Counted from the stretch's first letter, positions 9,606-19,581 are shown. The stretch is 64,000 nucleotides of DNA from Bog-473 sp963824195 (GCA_963824195.1 CAWGOJ010000005.1:62001-126000), one strand, 5' to 3'. Numbers and translations: made by a program. Notes: a model not told the origin generated them from the letters alone.

Positions 9606-12467
9606 ACCGGGGACATCGCAGGGTCGCTCTGCTGGGTGCGGCTCTCGCCGCCGCCTCGCTGAGCGCGGGGATGCTCGCCCCTCCCGGTGCGGGCGCCGCG
9701 GCGCCCGAGGTGGTGCTCCCCCAGGCGGTACCGCACATCCCCGCCGACGCCGCCCGACTGGGGTCGGCGCCGTCCGGCCAGGTCCTCTCCCTCGACATCG
9801 CCCTGGCCGGGCAGGACCCCACCGGACTCCAACAGGCGGTGGCGGCGGTCTCCACGCCCGGGTCGCCCGACTACCGCCACTACCTGACGGCCGCCCAGTA
9901 CGCGTCGCAGTTCGGCCCGAGCGCCGCCGAGGTCGCGCAGGTGTCCTCGGTGCTGCGCAGTGAGGGACTGACGGTGGGGACACCTGAGCCGGGGAGCATC
10001 TTGCTGCCGGTCAGCGGCACGGCGGCGGTCGTCTCCGCCGCGTTCGGCACCCCGCTCGAGTCGGTCCAAGCGCCGAACCAGGCGAAGGCGCTGGTCAACA
10101 CGGCGTCGCCGCAGATCCCCGCCGCCCTGGCCGGGTCCGTGACGGCGGTCGTGGGCCTCGACGGCCTGTTCCAGGAGCACTCCATGTTGGTGCACAGCCA
10201 CACCGCCGGCCCCGCCGGCCCCGCCGGCGCCACCGGCGACCGCCGGCCCCGCCGGCCAGGGCCACGACCTCGTGCCCCACGCTTCCACGCCCCAGGCCTG
10301 CTCGTCGGCATCCTTCGCGGCGGCCACCGAGGCCGGGGTCTACACGTCGACCCAGATGTCCTCCATCTTCGGGCTGGACCAGATGTTCGCCCAGGGCCGC
10401 ACCGGGGTCGGCCAGACGATTGCCGTCGTCGAGTTCGAGCAGTACCTCCCGAGCGACTTCGACACGTTCGAGTCCTGCTACGGCCTGGCCAACCCGATTC
10501 GCAACGTGCTCGTCGACGGCGGACCCGGGGGCGCGCCGGAGGGCGCCGGCGAGGCAGCCCTCGATACCGAGCTGGCCGCCTTCAATGCACCCTCGGCCTC
10601 CCTCGTCGTCTACGAGGCGCCCAACAACAACGACGCCGAGGCCTTCGACCTCTTCAACCGGATCGCCAGCGACGACACCGCCCAGGTCGTGACCACGAGC
10701 TGGGGCAACTGCGAGGCCCTGATCTCGATGGCGGACCGGCAGACGGAGAACCAGATCTTCGCCCGCATGTCGGTCCAGGGGCAGACGGTCATCGCGGCGT
10801 CGGGTGACGCGGGGTCCGAAGATTGCTATCCGACGAACGGCTCCACCGCCCTCGCCGTCGACGACCCGGGCTCACAGCCCGACGTGGTCAGCGCCGGCGG
10901 GACGACGATGGCCAGCGCGTCCGCCTCCTCGCAGGTGGCGTGGAACTGCCAGTTCTCCTGCCGCGCCAGCCCGGGCGCAGGCGGCGGCGGCTACTCCCTC
11001 GAGTGGCCGCGCAACCCGAACCAGCCTGCGGCAAGCGGCAGCGGCGCGGACTTCGATCCGTGTCCGACCGGGCCTTCGACCGGGTGCCGGTCGGTGCCCG
11101 ACATCTCGTACCCGTCGGACCCGTCGGCCGGCGCCGTGGTGGCCTACTTCGACGGGACCTGGTCGGGGTTCGGTGGCACCAGCGTCGCCGCGCCCACCAA
11201 CGCGGGGCTCTTCAGCGACACCAACCAGGGCTGCTTCAACCGGCTCGGCCTGGTCGGCCCGGCCCTGTACGCCGCGGACGATGCGAACAGCTCCACCTTC
11301 ACCGACATCACCTCGGGGAACATCGACTTCACCGACTCCCACGGCGGCGAGTTCCGGGCCGGACCCGGCTACGACGCGGCGAGCGGCCTCGGCTCACCGG
11401 TCGACCAGAACCTGTCCCTCGCGCTGCAGGGCGCGGACGGGTGCCCCTCGGTGGCGTCGGTGAGCCCCCGCACGGGCCCGATCAGCAGCGGCGGCGCCAT
11501 CACGATCGACGGGGGCGGGTTCGCCAACGCCACGTCGGTCACGTTCGGCTCCGTCGGCGCCGGCCAGATCCTCTCGCGGTCCGAGAACTCCATCACGGTC
11601 GTCCCCCCGAACGCCGATGGGTCGATCTGCGTCGACGTCACCGTTGCGAACTCGCAGGGCATCTCGGCCACCTCCTCCGCCGACCAGTACGGGTACGCCG
11701 GTGACCTCAATTGCGGCCAGGGCTACCGCTTCGTCGCGTCCGACGGCGGCATCTTCGACTACGGCGGCGCCGGGTTCTGGGGCAGCACCGGGAGCATCCA
11801 CCTCAATGCCCCGGTGGTGGGCATGGCGGTCACGCCGAGCACCGACGGCTACTGGATGGTGGCCTCGGACGGCGGCATCTTCAACTACGGCGATGCGCAG
11901 TTCTACGGATCGATGGGCGGGAAGCACCTCAACGAACCGATCGTCGGCATGGCATCGACACCCGACGGGGGCGGCTACTGGCTGGTGGCCTCCGACGGCG
12001 GCATCTTCAACTTCGGCGACGCGCCGTTCTACGGGTCGGCGGGCAGCATGCACCTCAACAAACCGATCGTGGGCATGGCATCGACACCCGACGGGGGCGG
12101 CTACTGGCTGGTGGCCTCCGACGGCGGCATCTTCTCCTACGGCGACGCGGTCTTCCACGGCTCCACCGGCTCGCTGGTCCTGAACTCGCCCGTCGTGGGC
12201 ATGGCGGCCGCACCCGACGGGGGCGGCTACTGGCTGGTGGCGGGCGACGGGGGGATCTTCGACTACGGGACGGCCGGCTTCTTCGGCTCCGCCGGCTCCC
12301 TCCGCCTCAACAAGCCCGTCGTGGGCATGGCGGCCACCCCCGACGGGGACGGCTACTGGCTGGTGGCCTCCGACGGCGGCATCTTCTCCTACGGCGACGC
12401 CGGGTTCTACGGGTCGGCCGGCGGCATGGCGCTGAACCAGCCCATCGTGGGGATGTCGTCGGCCTGA
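9602..12467 (+). CDS. Secreted sedolisin-family (S53) serine protease with C-terminal repeats, frameshifted
   Basis: A secreted acid-type serine protease whose reading frame changes once, between about 10203 and 10260, so it is not a single ORF as written. Frame 2 (GTG 9602, overlapping the rarA stop) gives a signal peptide and a pro-kumamolisin activation domain ending near LFQEHSMLVHSH. The next frame, recognisable from about 10272, gives the peptidase. Counted from 10272, it has the S53 pair E94/D98 in EAALD, oxyanion Asp179 in ASGDAG, and nucleophile Ser304 in GGTSVAAP. An IPT/TIG-like domain follows (VASVSPRTGPISSGG), then six 42-residue repeats. The gene length is 3n+1, so removing one base restores 954 residues. 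A sequencing error is as likely as a real mutation. Confidence 0.85.
11721..12467 (+). repeat. Six tandem 42-residue GYWLVASDGGIF repeats
   Basis: Units of 126 bp begin at 11721, 11847, 11973, 12099, 12225 and 12351; the last is truncated at the stop. The shared pattern is GYWLVASDGGIF, then x-Y-G-D-A-x-F-Y-G-S, then LNxPIVGMA and TPDGG. Units 2-6 are very similar, and 3 and 4 are nearly identical at the DNA level for their first half. The pattern resembles a repeat-built binding domain fused to secreted proteins. The stop falls within the last unit. Confidence 0.9.
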
Positions 12468-12493
12468 GTCCGGGCCTTTTCGGACCTGGGGCG

Positions 12494-12511
12494 GGCTCCG
12501 GAGCCGTTTTT
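12494..12511 (+). terminator. Weak intrinsic terminator after the protease
   Basis: GGCT-CCGG-AGCC can form a short stem and is followed by G then TTTTT. A second 5-bp stem (GTCCG/CGGAC) lies just upstream at 12468-12485. The stem is short, so strength is doubtful. It sits directly before the alaS promoter. Confidence 0.4.
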
Positions 12512-12519
12512 GCCCCCGG

Positions 12520-12525
12520 TAAGCT
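12520..12525 (+). promoter_or_regulatory. Probable leaderless -10 box of alaS
   Basis: TAAGCT is 6 nt upstream of the alaS ATG at 12532, with no ribosome-binding site between. The arrangement matches other starts in this window. Confidence 0.5.
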
Positions 12526-12531
12526 GGTGCG

Positions 12532-15108
12532 ATGGACGCCAACGGACTCAGGGCGGCCTTCACGCGCTTCTTCGCCGACCGGGGGCACACGGTCGTCCCG
12601 TCGGCCAGCCTCATCCCGCACGACCCCTCGGTCCTCTTCACGATCGCCGGCATGGTGCCCTTCAAGCCCTACTTCCTGGGCGAGGAGCCGGTCCCGTGGC
12701 CCCGCGCCACCTCCATCCAGAAGTGCTTCCGCACCCCCGACATCGACATCATCGGCACCGACACCTATCACTGCACCTTCTTCGAGATGCTGGGCAACTT
12801 CAGTTTCGGGAACTACTTCAAGGACGAGGCCATCCCGATGGCCTGGGAGCTCCTCACCGAGGTCTTCGGCCTCGACGGCGATCGCTTCTGGGTCACCGTC
12901 CACGAGAGCGACGACGAGGCCGAGCAGCTGTGGATCGACAAGGTCGGGGTGCGGCCCGAGCGGATTCAGCGCATGGGCGACGAGGACAACTTCTGGGCCA
13001 TGGGCGACACGGGACCGTGCGGACCGGACTCGGAGATCTTCTTCGACAAGGGGGAGTCGTACGGGCACGACGGCGGCCCCAAGCACGGCGGCGACCAGCG
13101 TTTCGTCGAGATCTGGAACCTCGTCTTCATGCAGCTCAACCGTGACGCCGAGGGTGTGCTCACCGAGCTGCCGCGCAAGAACATCGACACCGGGGCCGGC
13201 CTGGAGCGCATCCTGCCCATCATCCAGGGCCTCGATTCCATTTTCGACACCGACCTCTTCCGGCCGATCATCGACGCGGCGGCCTCCGTCCTGGGGACCC
13301 CCTACGGGGCTGATCCGCGTACCGACGTCGCCTTGCGCGTGCTGGCCGACCACGGGCGCGCCATCTCCATGCTCGTGGCCGACGGCGTCCTGCCGGCCAA
13401 CGAGGGCCGCGGCTACGTGCTGCGCCGCGTGGTGCGCCGCGCCGTGATGGCGGCCCGGCGCCAGGGGGTCGACAAGCCGATCGGCCCGACGCTGGTGCAG
13501 GCGGCCACCGAGGTGCTGGGCGAGGCCTACCCCGCGCTGGTGGCCCAGCACGACCTCATCGTCAACGTCGTGGCGCGTGAAGAAGCCGGGTTCGACCGAA
13601 CCTTGCGCTCGGGGTTGAGCCGGTTGGAAGAGGCGTTGGCCACCGGGACGAAGGTGCTGGGCGGCGACGTGGCTTTCACCCTGCACGACACCCACGGCTT
13701 CCCCGTCGAGCTGACGGAGGAGCTGGCCCGCGACGCGGGGGTGGAGGTCGACCGGGCGGGCTTCGACGCCGCCATGGGCGAGCAACGGGAGCGGGCCCGC
13801 TCGGCGGCCAAGGCGTCCCGGGCGGGCGACGAGGAGGCGTACCGGGCGCTGCTGAATGCCGAGGGGCCGACGCCGTTCGTCGGGCGGGGCCTCGAGAACT
13901 ACGAGGTGCCGGCGCGCGTGATCGCCGTGCTCGAGGCGGACGAGGGCGCGGCCGAGGGCCCGGTGGTCGAGGTCTTCTTGGACCGGACGCCGTTCTACGC
14001 CGAGAGCGGCGGTCAGGTCGGCGACACCGGCACCATCGTCACCGAGACGGGCATCGCCGACGTCGGCGACACCGTGTTCGCGGTGCCGGGGCTGGTGGCG
14101 CACAAGGCGCGGCTGAGCGGCGAGGTGCGGGCGGGTCAGGACGCGTTGGCCACGATCGACGTCGAGCGCCGGGAGGCCATCCGGCGCAACCACACCGCGA
14201 CGCACCTGCTGCACGCCGCGCTGCGATCGGTGCTGGGCGACCACGTCCGCCAGCAGGGGTCACTGGTGTCGCCGGAGTACCTGCGCTTCGACTTCTCGCA
14301 TCACGGACAGCCGACCCCCGACGAGCTCGACGAGGTGTTCGCGCTGGCCAACGACGCCGTGCTCAGCGACGTGACGGTGGAGACGACCGAGACCTCGCGC
14401 CAGGAAGCGGAGAAGATGGGTGCCATCGCGTTCTTCGGCGACAAGTACGGCTCGTCCGTGCGTGTGGTGCAGGCGGGATCGTCGTCGCTCGAGTTCTGCG
14501 GCGGCACCCACGTCGACTCGCTGGGGCAGATCGGTCCGATCACGCTGGTGTCGGAGGGCTCCATCGGCGCCAACACCCGGCGGATCTTTGCGCTGACCGG
14601 TCACGCGGCGCTCGAGCGCGCCCTCGGGCGGGAACGGCTGGTGCAGTCCGCGGCCGAGTTGCTGCGGACCGAGCCCGACGAACTGCTGGCGGCCATAGGC
14701 CGGGTAGTCGAGCGCCAGCGCGAGGCCGACAAGGAGCTGTCGCGGTTGCGGCAGCAGTCGAGTGAGGCGGAGGCCCGGACGCTGGCCGAACAGGCGGTGG
14801 CCGACAGCGGGGTGGTCGTGGCCCGCCGCGACAACGTGGAGCCCGACGCGCTGCGGAACCTGGCGCAGGCGGTCCTGCGCCACGACGGGGTGCGCGCCGT
14901 CGTGCTCGGCGGCTCACCCGACGGGGCGAAGGTGGCCATCGCGGCAGCGACCGGTGGATCGCCCGATGCCACCCGGCTCGTGCGCACGCTGGGAGCGATG
15001 GTGGGCGGCGGGGGCGGGGGCTCGCCCGAGGTGGCGCTGGCGGGGGGCAAGGACCCCTCGCAGATCGAGGCGGCGTTGGCCGAGGCGCAGCGGCTTCTGT
15101 CCGCGTGA
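12532..15108 (+). CDS. alaS: Alanyl-tRNA synthetase
   Basis: An 858-residue class II synthetase that charges tRNA-Ala and edits mischarged products. The N-terminal catalytic domain contains FTIAGMVPFKPYFLG and QKCFRTPDIDIIGTDTYHCTFFEM-type sequence. The editing domain has the zinc ligands HTATHLLHAALR and CGGTHVDSLGQIG. The C-terminal DHHA1-like domain ends in the glycine-rich GGGGGGSPEVALAGGKDPS. All expected parts are present at normal length. The gene heads an operon with ruvX, mltG and aroE; its stop overlaps ruvX by GTGA. Confidence 0.97.
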   Translation: MDANGLRAAFTRFFADRGHTVVPSASLIPHDPSVLFTIAGMVPFKPYFLGEEPVPWPRATSIQKCFRTPDIDIIGTDTYHCTFFEMLGNFSFGNYFKDEAIPMAWELLTEVFGLDGDRFWVTVHESDDEAEQLWIDKVGVRPERIQRMGDEDNFWAMGDTGPCGPDSEIFFDKGESYGHDGGPKHGGDQRFVEIWNLVFMQLNRDAEGVLTELPRKNIDTGAGLERILPIIQGLDSIFDTDLFRPIIDAAASVLGTPYGADPRTDVALRVLADHGRAISMLVADGVLPANEGRGYVLRRVVRRAVMAARRQGVDKPIGPTLVQAATEVLGEAYPALVAQHDLIVNVVAREEAGFDRTLRSGLSRLEEALATGTKVLGGDVAFTLHDTHGFPVELTEELARDAGVEVDRAGFDAAMGEQRERARSAAKASRAGDEEAYRALLNAEGPTPFVGRGLENYEVPARVIAVLEADEGAAEGPVVEVFLDRTPFYAESGGQVGDTGTIVTETGIADVGDTVFAVPGLVAHKARLSGEVRAGQDALATIDVERREAIRRNHTATHLLHAALRSVLGDHVRQQGSLVSPEYLRFDFSHHGQPTPDELDEVFALANDAVLSDVTVETTETSRQEAEKMGAIAFFGDKYGSSVRVVQAGSSSLEFCGGTHVDSLGQIGPITLVSEGSIGANTRRIFALTGHAALERALGRERLVQSAAELLRTEPDELLAAIGRVVERQREADKELSRLRQQSSEAEARTLAEQAVADSGVVVARRDNVEPDALRNLAQAVLRHDGVRAVVLGGSPDGAKVAIAAATGGSPDATRLVRTLGAMVGGGGGGSPEVALAGGKDPSQIEAALAEAQRLLSA

Positions 15109-15572
15109 GCGATGACGGGGGCGGCCCCGCTCACGGTTCAGGCCGCGGTCGGGGTCGGGCGGCCGCGCTCGACCTGGGGGCCCGGCGCATCGGTGTGGCG
15201 TTCAGCGACAGCGGGCGCACCATCGCGAGCCCGTGGGGGACGATCGAGCGCAGCGGTGACCCGGCGCGCGACCGGTCGGCCGTGGTCCATGCCGTGCGCG
15301 AGATGGAGGCGTCCACGCTCGTCGTCGGCCTCCCGCTGAGCCTCTCGGGCGAGGTCGGCCCGGCGGCCACGGCGGCGCTCGAGGAGGTCTCGGAGCTGCG
15401 GGCGCTCCTCGAGCCCCTCGGGATCTCGGTCGAGACGGTGGACGAGCGCTTCACCACCGTGGAGGCCCAGCGCTCCCTGCGAGCGGCCGGCCGCACGGGG
15501 AAGGCGGCGCGCAAGGTGATCGACAGCGCGGCGGCGATGGTGCTGCTGCAGGCCTGGCTGGATCACGGGTGA
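15105..15572 (+). CDS. ruvX: Pre-16S rRNA nuclease YqgF / Holliday-junction-resolvase-like RuvX
   Basis: A 155-residue RNase H-fold protein; family members process the 5' end of 16S rRNA. It has the first catalytic Asp in ALDLGARRIGVAFSD, LVVGLPLSLSGE in the middle, and the C-terminal VDERFTTVEAQ and DSAAAMVLLQAWLD motifs. The GTG start lies inside the alaS stop and the end overlaps mltG by GTGA. An alaS-ruvX-mltG-aroE order is common in actinobacteria. Confidence 0.94.
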   Translation: MSDDGGGPAHGSGRGRGRAAALDLGARRIGVAFSDSGRTIASPWGTIERSGDPARDRSAVVHAVREMEASTLVVGLPLSLSGEVGPAATAALEEVSELRALLEPLGISVETVDERFTTVEAQRSLRAAGRTGKAARKVIDSAAAMVLLQAWLDHG

Positions 15573-16732
15573 GCGGGCCCGACGACACCGACGGCGAGGA
15601 GCTGCCCTGGCCGTCACCGGACGTGCCCGCCGCCGAGTGGGCCGAGGAGGCTGACACGGGCGAGACCGACGACGGGGCGCCCTCCCGGACCGAGCGCAGC
15701 GCGGCCCGCTCGGCGCGGGTCCGGCGCCGCCGGCGCGTGGTGGCCGCAGTCGGCGGGGCACTGCTCGTCCTCGTCCTGGCGTTCACGCTCTGGTACGAGC
15801 TGGAGTCGCACGCCCTCGGTCCGCCGGGACCCCAGGTGGTGGTCACGGTCCACGAGGGCGAGTCGACGGACGCCATCATCGGCTCGCTGAGCCAGCAGCA
15901 CGTGATCGACAGCTCGTTCGCCTTCGAGATCTCGGACTTCTTCCACGGCGCGCCGACCGTCCTCCCCGGGAGCTACGCCCTGCACGAGAACCAGACCTTC
16001 TCGGAGGTGCGCGCCATCCTGGACGCCGGCCCCAACATCTACCCGGTCGACGTGCGCCCCGGGTTCGCGCTCTCCGAGGTGGCCGCGCAGGTGGACAGCC
16101 TGCCCGGCCACGCCGAAGGTGGGTTCGCGTCGGCGGCCGGGAGCGGGGCGGTGCACTCGGTCTTCTCGCCGCCGGGATCCAACGACCTCGAGGGGATGCT
16201 GGGGACCGGGTCCTACCTGATCCTCCCGGGGGAGAGCGACGTCACCATCGTGCGCGACATGGTGCAGCGCTTCGACCGCGACTCCGCATCGGCGGGGCTG
16301 AGCACGGCATCGGCGGCGGCGCTCGGCCTCACCCCGTACCAGCTGATCACGGCGGCCTCGGTGGTGGAGAAGGAGGGCTACATCCCGGTCAACATGCCCG
16401 ACGTGGCCCGCGTGATCTACAACCGCCTGGCCCAGGACATGCCGCTGCAGATGGACTCGACCGTCCTGTACGCGCTCGGACAGGACGGCGGGCCGGTGAC
16501 GTCGCAGGACCTCAAGATCCAGTCGCCCTACAACACGTACCTGAACAAGGGCCTGCCGCCCACGCCCATCTGCATGCCCTCGGCGGACGCCATGGACGCC
16601 GCGCTGCACCCGCCGCCCGGGGCCTGGCTGTACTTCGTCCTGGTCGACAAGAACGGGACCATGGCCTTCTCCGACACCTACGCCGGGCAGCAGGCCAACG
16701 AGCAGCTGGCGAAATCGCGTGGGCTCCCCTGA
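15569..16732 (+). CDS. mltG: Endolytic murein transglycosylase MltG (YceG-like)
   Basis: A 387-residue membrane-anchored lytic transglycosylase that cleaves nascent glycan strands and is thought to set their length. An acidic cytoplasmic head of about 50 residues ends in RVRRRRRVV before one transmembrane helix (residues about 57-75). An extracytoplasmic LysM-like region and the YceG catalytic domain follow. The catalytic Glu is in AASVVEKEGY, and the signature continues as VIYNRLAQDMPLQMDSTV, SPYNTY and LPPTPICMPS. It is translationally coupled to ruvX. Confidence 0.94.
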   Translation: MSGPDDTDGEELPWPSPDVPAAEWAEEADTGETDDGAPSRTERSAARSARVRRRRRVVAAVGGALLVLVLAFTLWYELESHALGPPGPQVVVTVHEGESTDAIIGSLSQQHVIDSSFAFEISDFFHGAPTVLPGSYALHENQTFSEVRAILDAGPNIYPVDVRPGFALSEVAAQVDSLPGHAEGGFASAAGSGAVHSVFSPPGSNDLEGMLGTGSYLILPGESDVTIVRDMVQRFDRDSASAGLSTASAAALGLTPYQLITAASVVEKEGYIPVNMPDVARVIYNRLAQDMPLQMDSTVLYALGQDGGPVTSQDLKIQSPYNTYLNKGLPPTPICMPSADAMDAALHPPPGAWLYFVLVDKNGTMAFSDTYAGQQANEQLAKSRGLP

Positions 16733-16745
16733 GCCGGGCCCTCCC

Positions 16746-17630
16746 GTGACGATGGACGGCGCCCGGCTGGAGGCCGGCGCCGGTGTCGCGATCGTCGGCG
16801 TCATCGGGAGCCCGGTCGCGCACTCCCTCTCGCCCGTCCTGCACAACGCCGCCTTCGCCGCGCTCGGGCTGGCCGACGGCTGGCGTTCCTTCGCGTTCGA
16901 GATCGCGCCGGGCCAGGCGGCCGGAGCGCTCGAAGCGATGCGGCGGGCCGGCATCACCGGCTTGTCGGTGACCATGCCGCACAAGGCGGACGTGGCGGCA
17001 CTCGTCGACGAGTGCAGTGACGTGGCGCGCCGGTTGGGCGCGGTGAACTGCGTCGTCAACCGGGACGGCTCCTTGTTCGGGACCAACACCGACGGGGAGG
17101 GCTTCGTGTCGTCGCTGGCCCGCGGCGCGGCGTTCGATCCGGAGGGTCGCCGCTGCGTCGTCGTGGGCGCCGGTGGCGCGGCCCGGGCCGTCGTGCTGGC
17201 CCTGGCCGTCGGCGGGGCAGCCCGGGTGGCGGTCGTGAACCGGACGCCCGAGCGGGCCTACGAGGCGGCCGACCTGGCCGGTCCGGTGGGCTCGGTCGTC
17301 CCGCTGACCGAGGGATCCATCGCCGAGGCCGTGGTGGAAGCCGATCTGGTCGTCAACGCGACGCCGGTGGGGATGGCAGGCGTGGCCGCCCCGGGGGTCT
17401 GGCTCGTCCCCCCGGACCTGCTCGGTCCCGGCCAGGTGGCGGCGGACCTGGTCTATGCGCCCCGCCTGACCCCGTGGCTCGCTGAGGCGGCGGCGGGCGG
17501 TGCGACGGCGCTCGATGGCCTCGGGATGCTCGTGCACCAGGCGGCGGCGCAGCTCGTGCTGTGGACCGGTGTGGAGCCTCCGGTGGAGGCCATGTGGCAG
17601 GCCGCCGAGGCGGCCAGCGCCCATTGGTAA
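16746..17630 (+). CDS. aroE: Shikimate dehydrogenase
   Basis: This enzyme reduces 3-dehydroshikimate to shikimate with NADPH, in the aromatic amino acid pathway. The N-terminal substrate domain has VIGSPVAHSLSPVLHN and the catalytic Lys region SVTMPHKADV. A Rossmann domain follows with VVGAGGAARAVVLAL and VVNRTPERA, then NATPVGMAG and the conserved C-terminal LDGLGMLVHQAAAQ. I use the GTG at 16746, giving 294 residues. An in-frame GTG at 16719 lies inside mltG and ATG 16752 is also possible. It is the last gene of the alaS operon. Confidence 0.92.
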   Translation: MTMDGARLEAGAGVAIVGVIGSPVAHSLSPVLHNAAFAALGLADGWRSFAFEIAPGQAAGALEAMRRAGITGLSVTMPHKADVAALVDECSDVARRLGAVNCVVNRDGSLFGTNTDGEGFVSSLARGAAFDPEGRRCVVVGAGGAARAVVLALAVGGAARVAVVNRTPERAYEAADLAGPVGSVVPLTEGSIAEAVVEADLVVNATPVGMAGVAAPGVWLVPPDLLGPGQVAADLVYAPRLTPWLAEAAAGGATALDGLGMLVHQAAAQLVLWTGVEPPVEAMWQAAEAASAHW

Positions 17631-17741
17631 CCAGCTCGTCAGACCGCCGCGGCGTTGTGGAGGTGGTCGCTCAATTGACGGTGTCGCCCGTCTTCATCCG
17701 GCGCAGTCGTTCGGTCACGATGCGGTTTCGTCTTTGTCTCT

Positions 17742-18572
17742 CTAGAGTTCACGCAAGGCGGTGGCGAGCGGCTCGAGTACTCCGGGATCCAGGGGCGGTC
17801 GGAGGTAGACGATGCCGAGCTCGACGCCGACCTCGGCCAGTGCGGTGGCCTGTTCGGCAGTGGCCTTGGAGTCTCCGGTGAATATGACGTGGCTGGACAG
17901 GAGGATCTCTTTCGGGTCACGGCCGAGGTCCTCGCAGTGCTGATGGAGGATGTCACGCTTGCGGGCGAATTCCTCGGGCGTGCCACCCAGGAAGTTCCAG
18001 TGCTGGGCGAATCGGGCTGCCGTGCGCAGCGTCCTTCTCTCGCCGCTGCCGCCGACGCAGATCGGCGGGTGGGGACGCTGGACCGGTTTGGGCTCGTTGC
18101 GGGCGTCGGTGAGCTGGTAGTAGCGGCCGTTGAAGGTCGTCGTCTCCTGCGTGAGGAGCCCGACGATCACCTGGCAAGCCTCCTCGAAGCGGTCGCTGCG
18201 CTGGGCCGGCGTGCCCAACTCGATCCCGTAGGCTCCCGACTCCTCCTCGTTCCACCCGGCCCCGATCCCGAGCTCCAGACGCCCACCAGAAACGATGTCG
18301 AGGGTGGTCGCCATGTTGGCGAGAATCGCCGGGTGGCGATAATGGATGCCGGTGACCAGCGTTCCCATGCGCAGACGGGTCGTCGCCTGGGCCAGTGCCG
18401 TCAGGGTGGTCCACCCCTCCATGCAGGGGCCAGTGCTATCGGCAAATATCGGATAGAAGTGGTCGAAGGTCCAGCCCGACTCGAACAGCTCGATGTCGTC
18501 GGCCACCTTCCACACGGCAAGCATGTCGGCCCAGGTCGTATCCTGCGGTGAGGTCTTGAAAGCGAAGCGCAC
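17742..18572 (-). CDS. LLM-class (luciferase-like) F420-dependent oxidoreductase
   Basis: A 276-residue TIM-barrel flavin/F420 oxidoreductase of the luciferase-like superfamily. Characteristic stretches are GWTFDHF, TTRLRMGTLVTGIHYRHPAILANMATTLDIVSGGR, LGIGAGWNEEE and RPHPPICVGGSGERRTLRTAARF. The substrate cannot be deduced. The GTG start at 18572 has TAGCGT 6 nt upstream and no ribosome-binding site, suggesting leaderless transcription. It converges on aroE with a gap of about 110 bp and stands alone. Confidence 0.9.
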   Translation of the reverse strand: MRFAFKTSPQDTTWADMLAVWKVADDIELFESGWTFDHFYPIFADSTGPCMEGWTTLTALAQATTRLRMGTLVTGIHYRHPAILANMATTLDIVSGGRLELGIGAGWNEEESGAYGIELGTPAQRSDRFEEACQVIVGLLTQETTTFNGRYYQLTDARNEPKPVQRPHPPICVGGSGERRTLRTAARFAQHWNFLGGTPEEFARKRDILHQHCEDLGRDPKEILLSSHVIFTGDSKATAEQATALAEVGVELGIVYLRPPLDPGVLEPLATALREL

Positions 18573-18578
18573 AGGGCC

Positions 18579-18584
18579 ACGCTA
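18579..18584 (-). promoter_or_regulatory. Probable leaderless -10 box of the LLM oxidoreductase gene
   Basis: On the minus strand TAGCGT ends 6 nt before the GTG start at 18572. No Shine-Dalgarno sequence is seen. Confidence 0.45.
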
Positions 18585-18798
18585 CGTCGGACCGGCCAGG
18601 CGTCCGTCCTCAGTCCGCGAGAGCAGGTGGGGGTAGCCCGAAGTGCCGCGGGGTGGCCCCCTGTCCCGGCGAACGGGGTCACCCTTTCGGGGGCTGGCCG
18701 TGCGATTCCCATGAAGCGATCTTCCACCGATTACGCAGCAGCTCTGATGGAGGACATGATCCTGAGCAGGATCGCCGGATTTCCAGAAGGGAGACGTA

Positions 18799-19323
18799 AT
18801 GGAGATCATCAACTTGGGCGCGACGGACGGGCTGCCCCCAGTGAACTGGGGGAACGTCCTCGAAAAGCTCGACGCCGGATCGCCGCCGGCTCGAGACGCC
18901 CACAACGCTCGCACGACCTGGCTTTCGACGCTGAACGGGGACGGGAGCCCCCACGTGACTGCGGTCGGTGCGCTCTGGCTGGACGGAAGCTTCTGGTTCC
19001 AGACCGGATCGCGTACCCGGAAGAGTCGCAACGTCGCCCGCGACCCGCGCTGCTCGATCGCAGTGTCGATCCTCGATGCAGACGTCGTCGCCGAAGGTGA
19101 AGCAGAGCGAGAGACCGACCCGGCCACACTGACGCGCCTTGCCAAGGCCTGGGCGGACCAGGGGTGGCCCGCCGAACTCGATGAGACCCAGACAGGTATC
19201 ACCGCCCCGTTCAACGCGCCGTCGCAGGGACCACCCCCGTGGAACGTCTATCGCATCAAGCCACATTCGGTGACCGTGACACTGGGCACCGAGCCGGGCG
19301 GGCTGACTCGCTTCAGGTTCTAA
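18799..19323 (+). CDS. Pyridoxamine 5'-phosphate oxidase-like flavin/F420-binding protein
   Basis: A 174-residue split-barrel protein of the PNPOx-like superfamily, whose members bind FMN or F420. Supporting segments are RTTWLSTLNGDGSPHVTAVGALWLDGSFWFQTGSRT (the first strands of the barrel), RKSRNVARDPRCSIAVSI, and the C-terminal WNVYRIKPHSVTV. The start is well supported: GGGAG lies 8 nt upstream of the ATG. The substrate is unknown. It is divergent from the LLM oxidoreductase, and the two may act in related F420/flavin chemistry, which is inference only. Confidence 0.85.
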   Translation: MEIINLGATDGLPPVNWGNVLEKLDAGSPPARDAHNARTTWLSTLNGDGSPHVTAVGALWLDGSFWFQTGSRTRKSRNVARDPRCSIAVSILDADVVAEGEAERETDPATLTRLAKAWADQGWPAELDETQTGITAPFNAPSQGPPPWNVYRIKPHSVTVTLGTEPGGLTRFRF

Positions 19324-19581
19324 CCTCAGCCCAGCGAGATGACTTTCCCGACCTCGCCGATCGATGAGCCTCGCGATTCGGCACCCCGATTGTCCTGCGG
19401 ATCCTTTGGCCAGACCAGAGCGCACAGACAACGACCCGCTCCCGGCGTTGATCGGGTGCAACCTCCGGCCTCCGATCACAAGTCTCTGGCGGCAGTCAAC
19501 GACCGGGCCATGTCCGATCCCGAGGGCGCCAGAAGACTTCAAGAACCGGCCCGACGAGCTATTGCTCTGGGTCTCCGAGCC

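Noticed and set aside
17561..17881. Plus-strand frame after aroE that might be a small gene
   Set aside because: It overlaps aroE and the convergent LLM gene, has no recognisable sequence and no ribosome-binding site or leaderless promoter.
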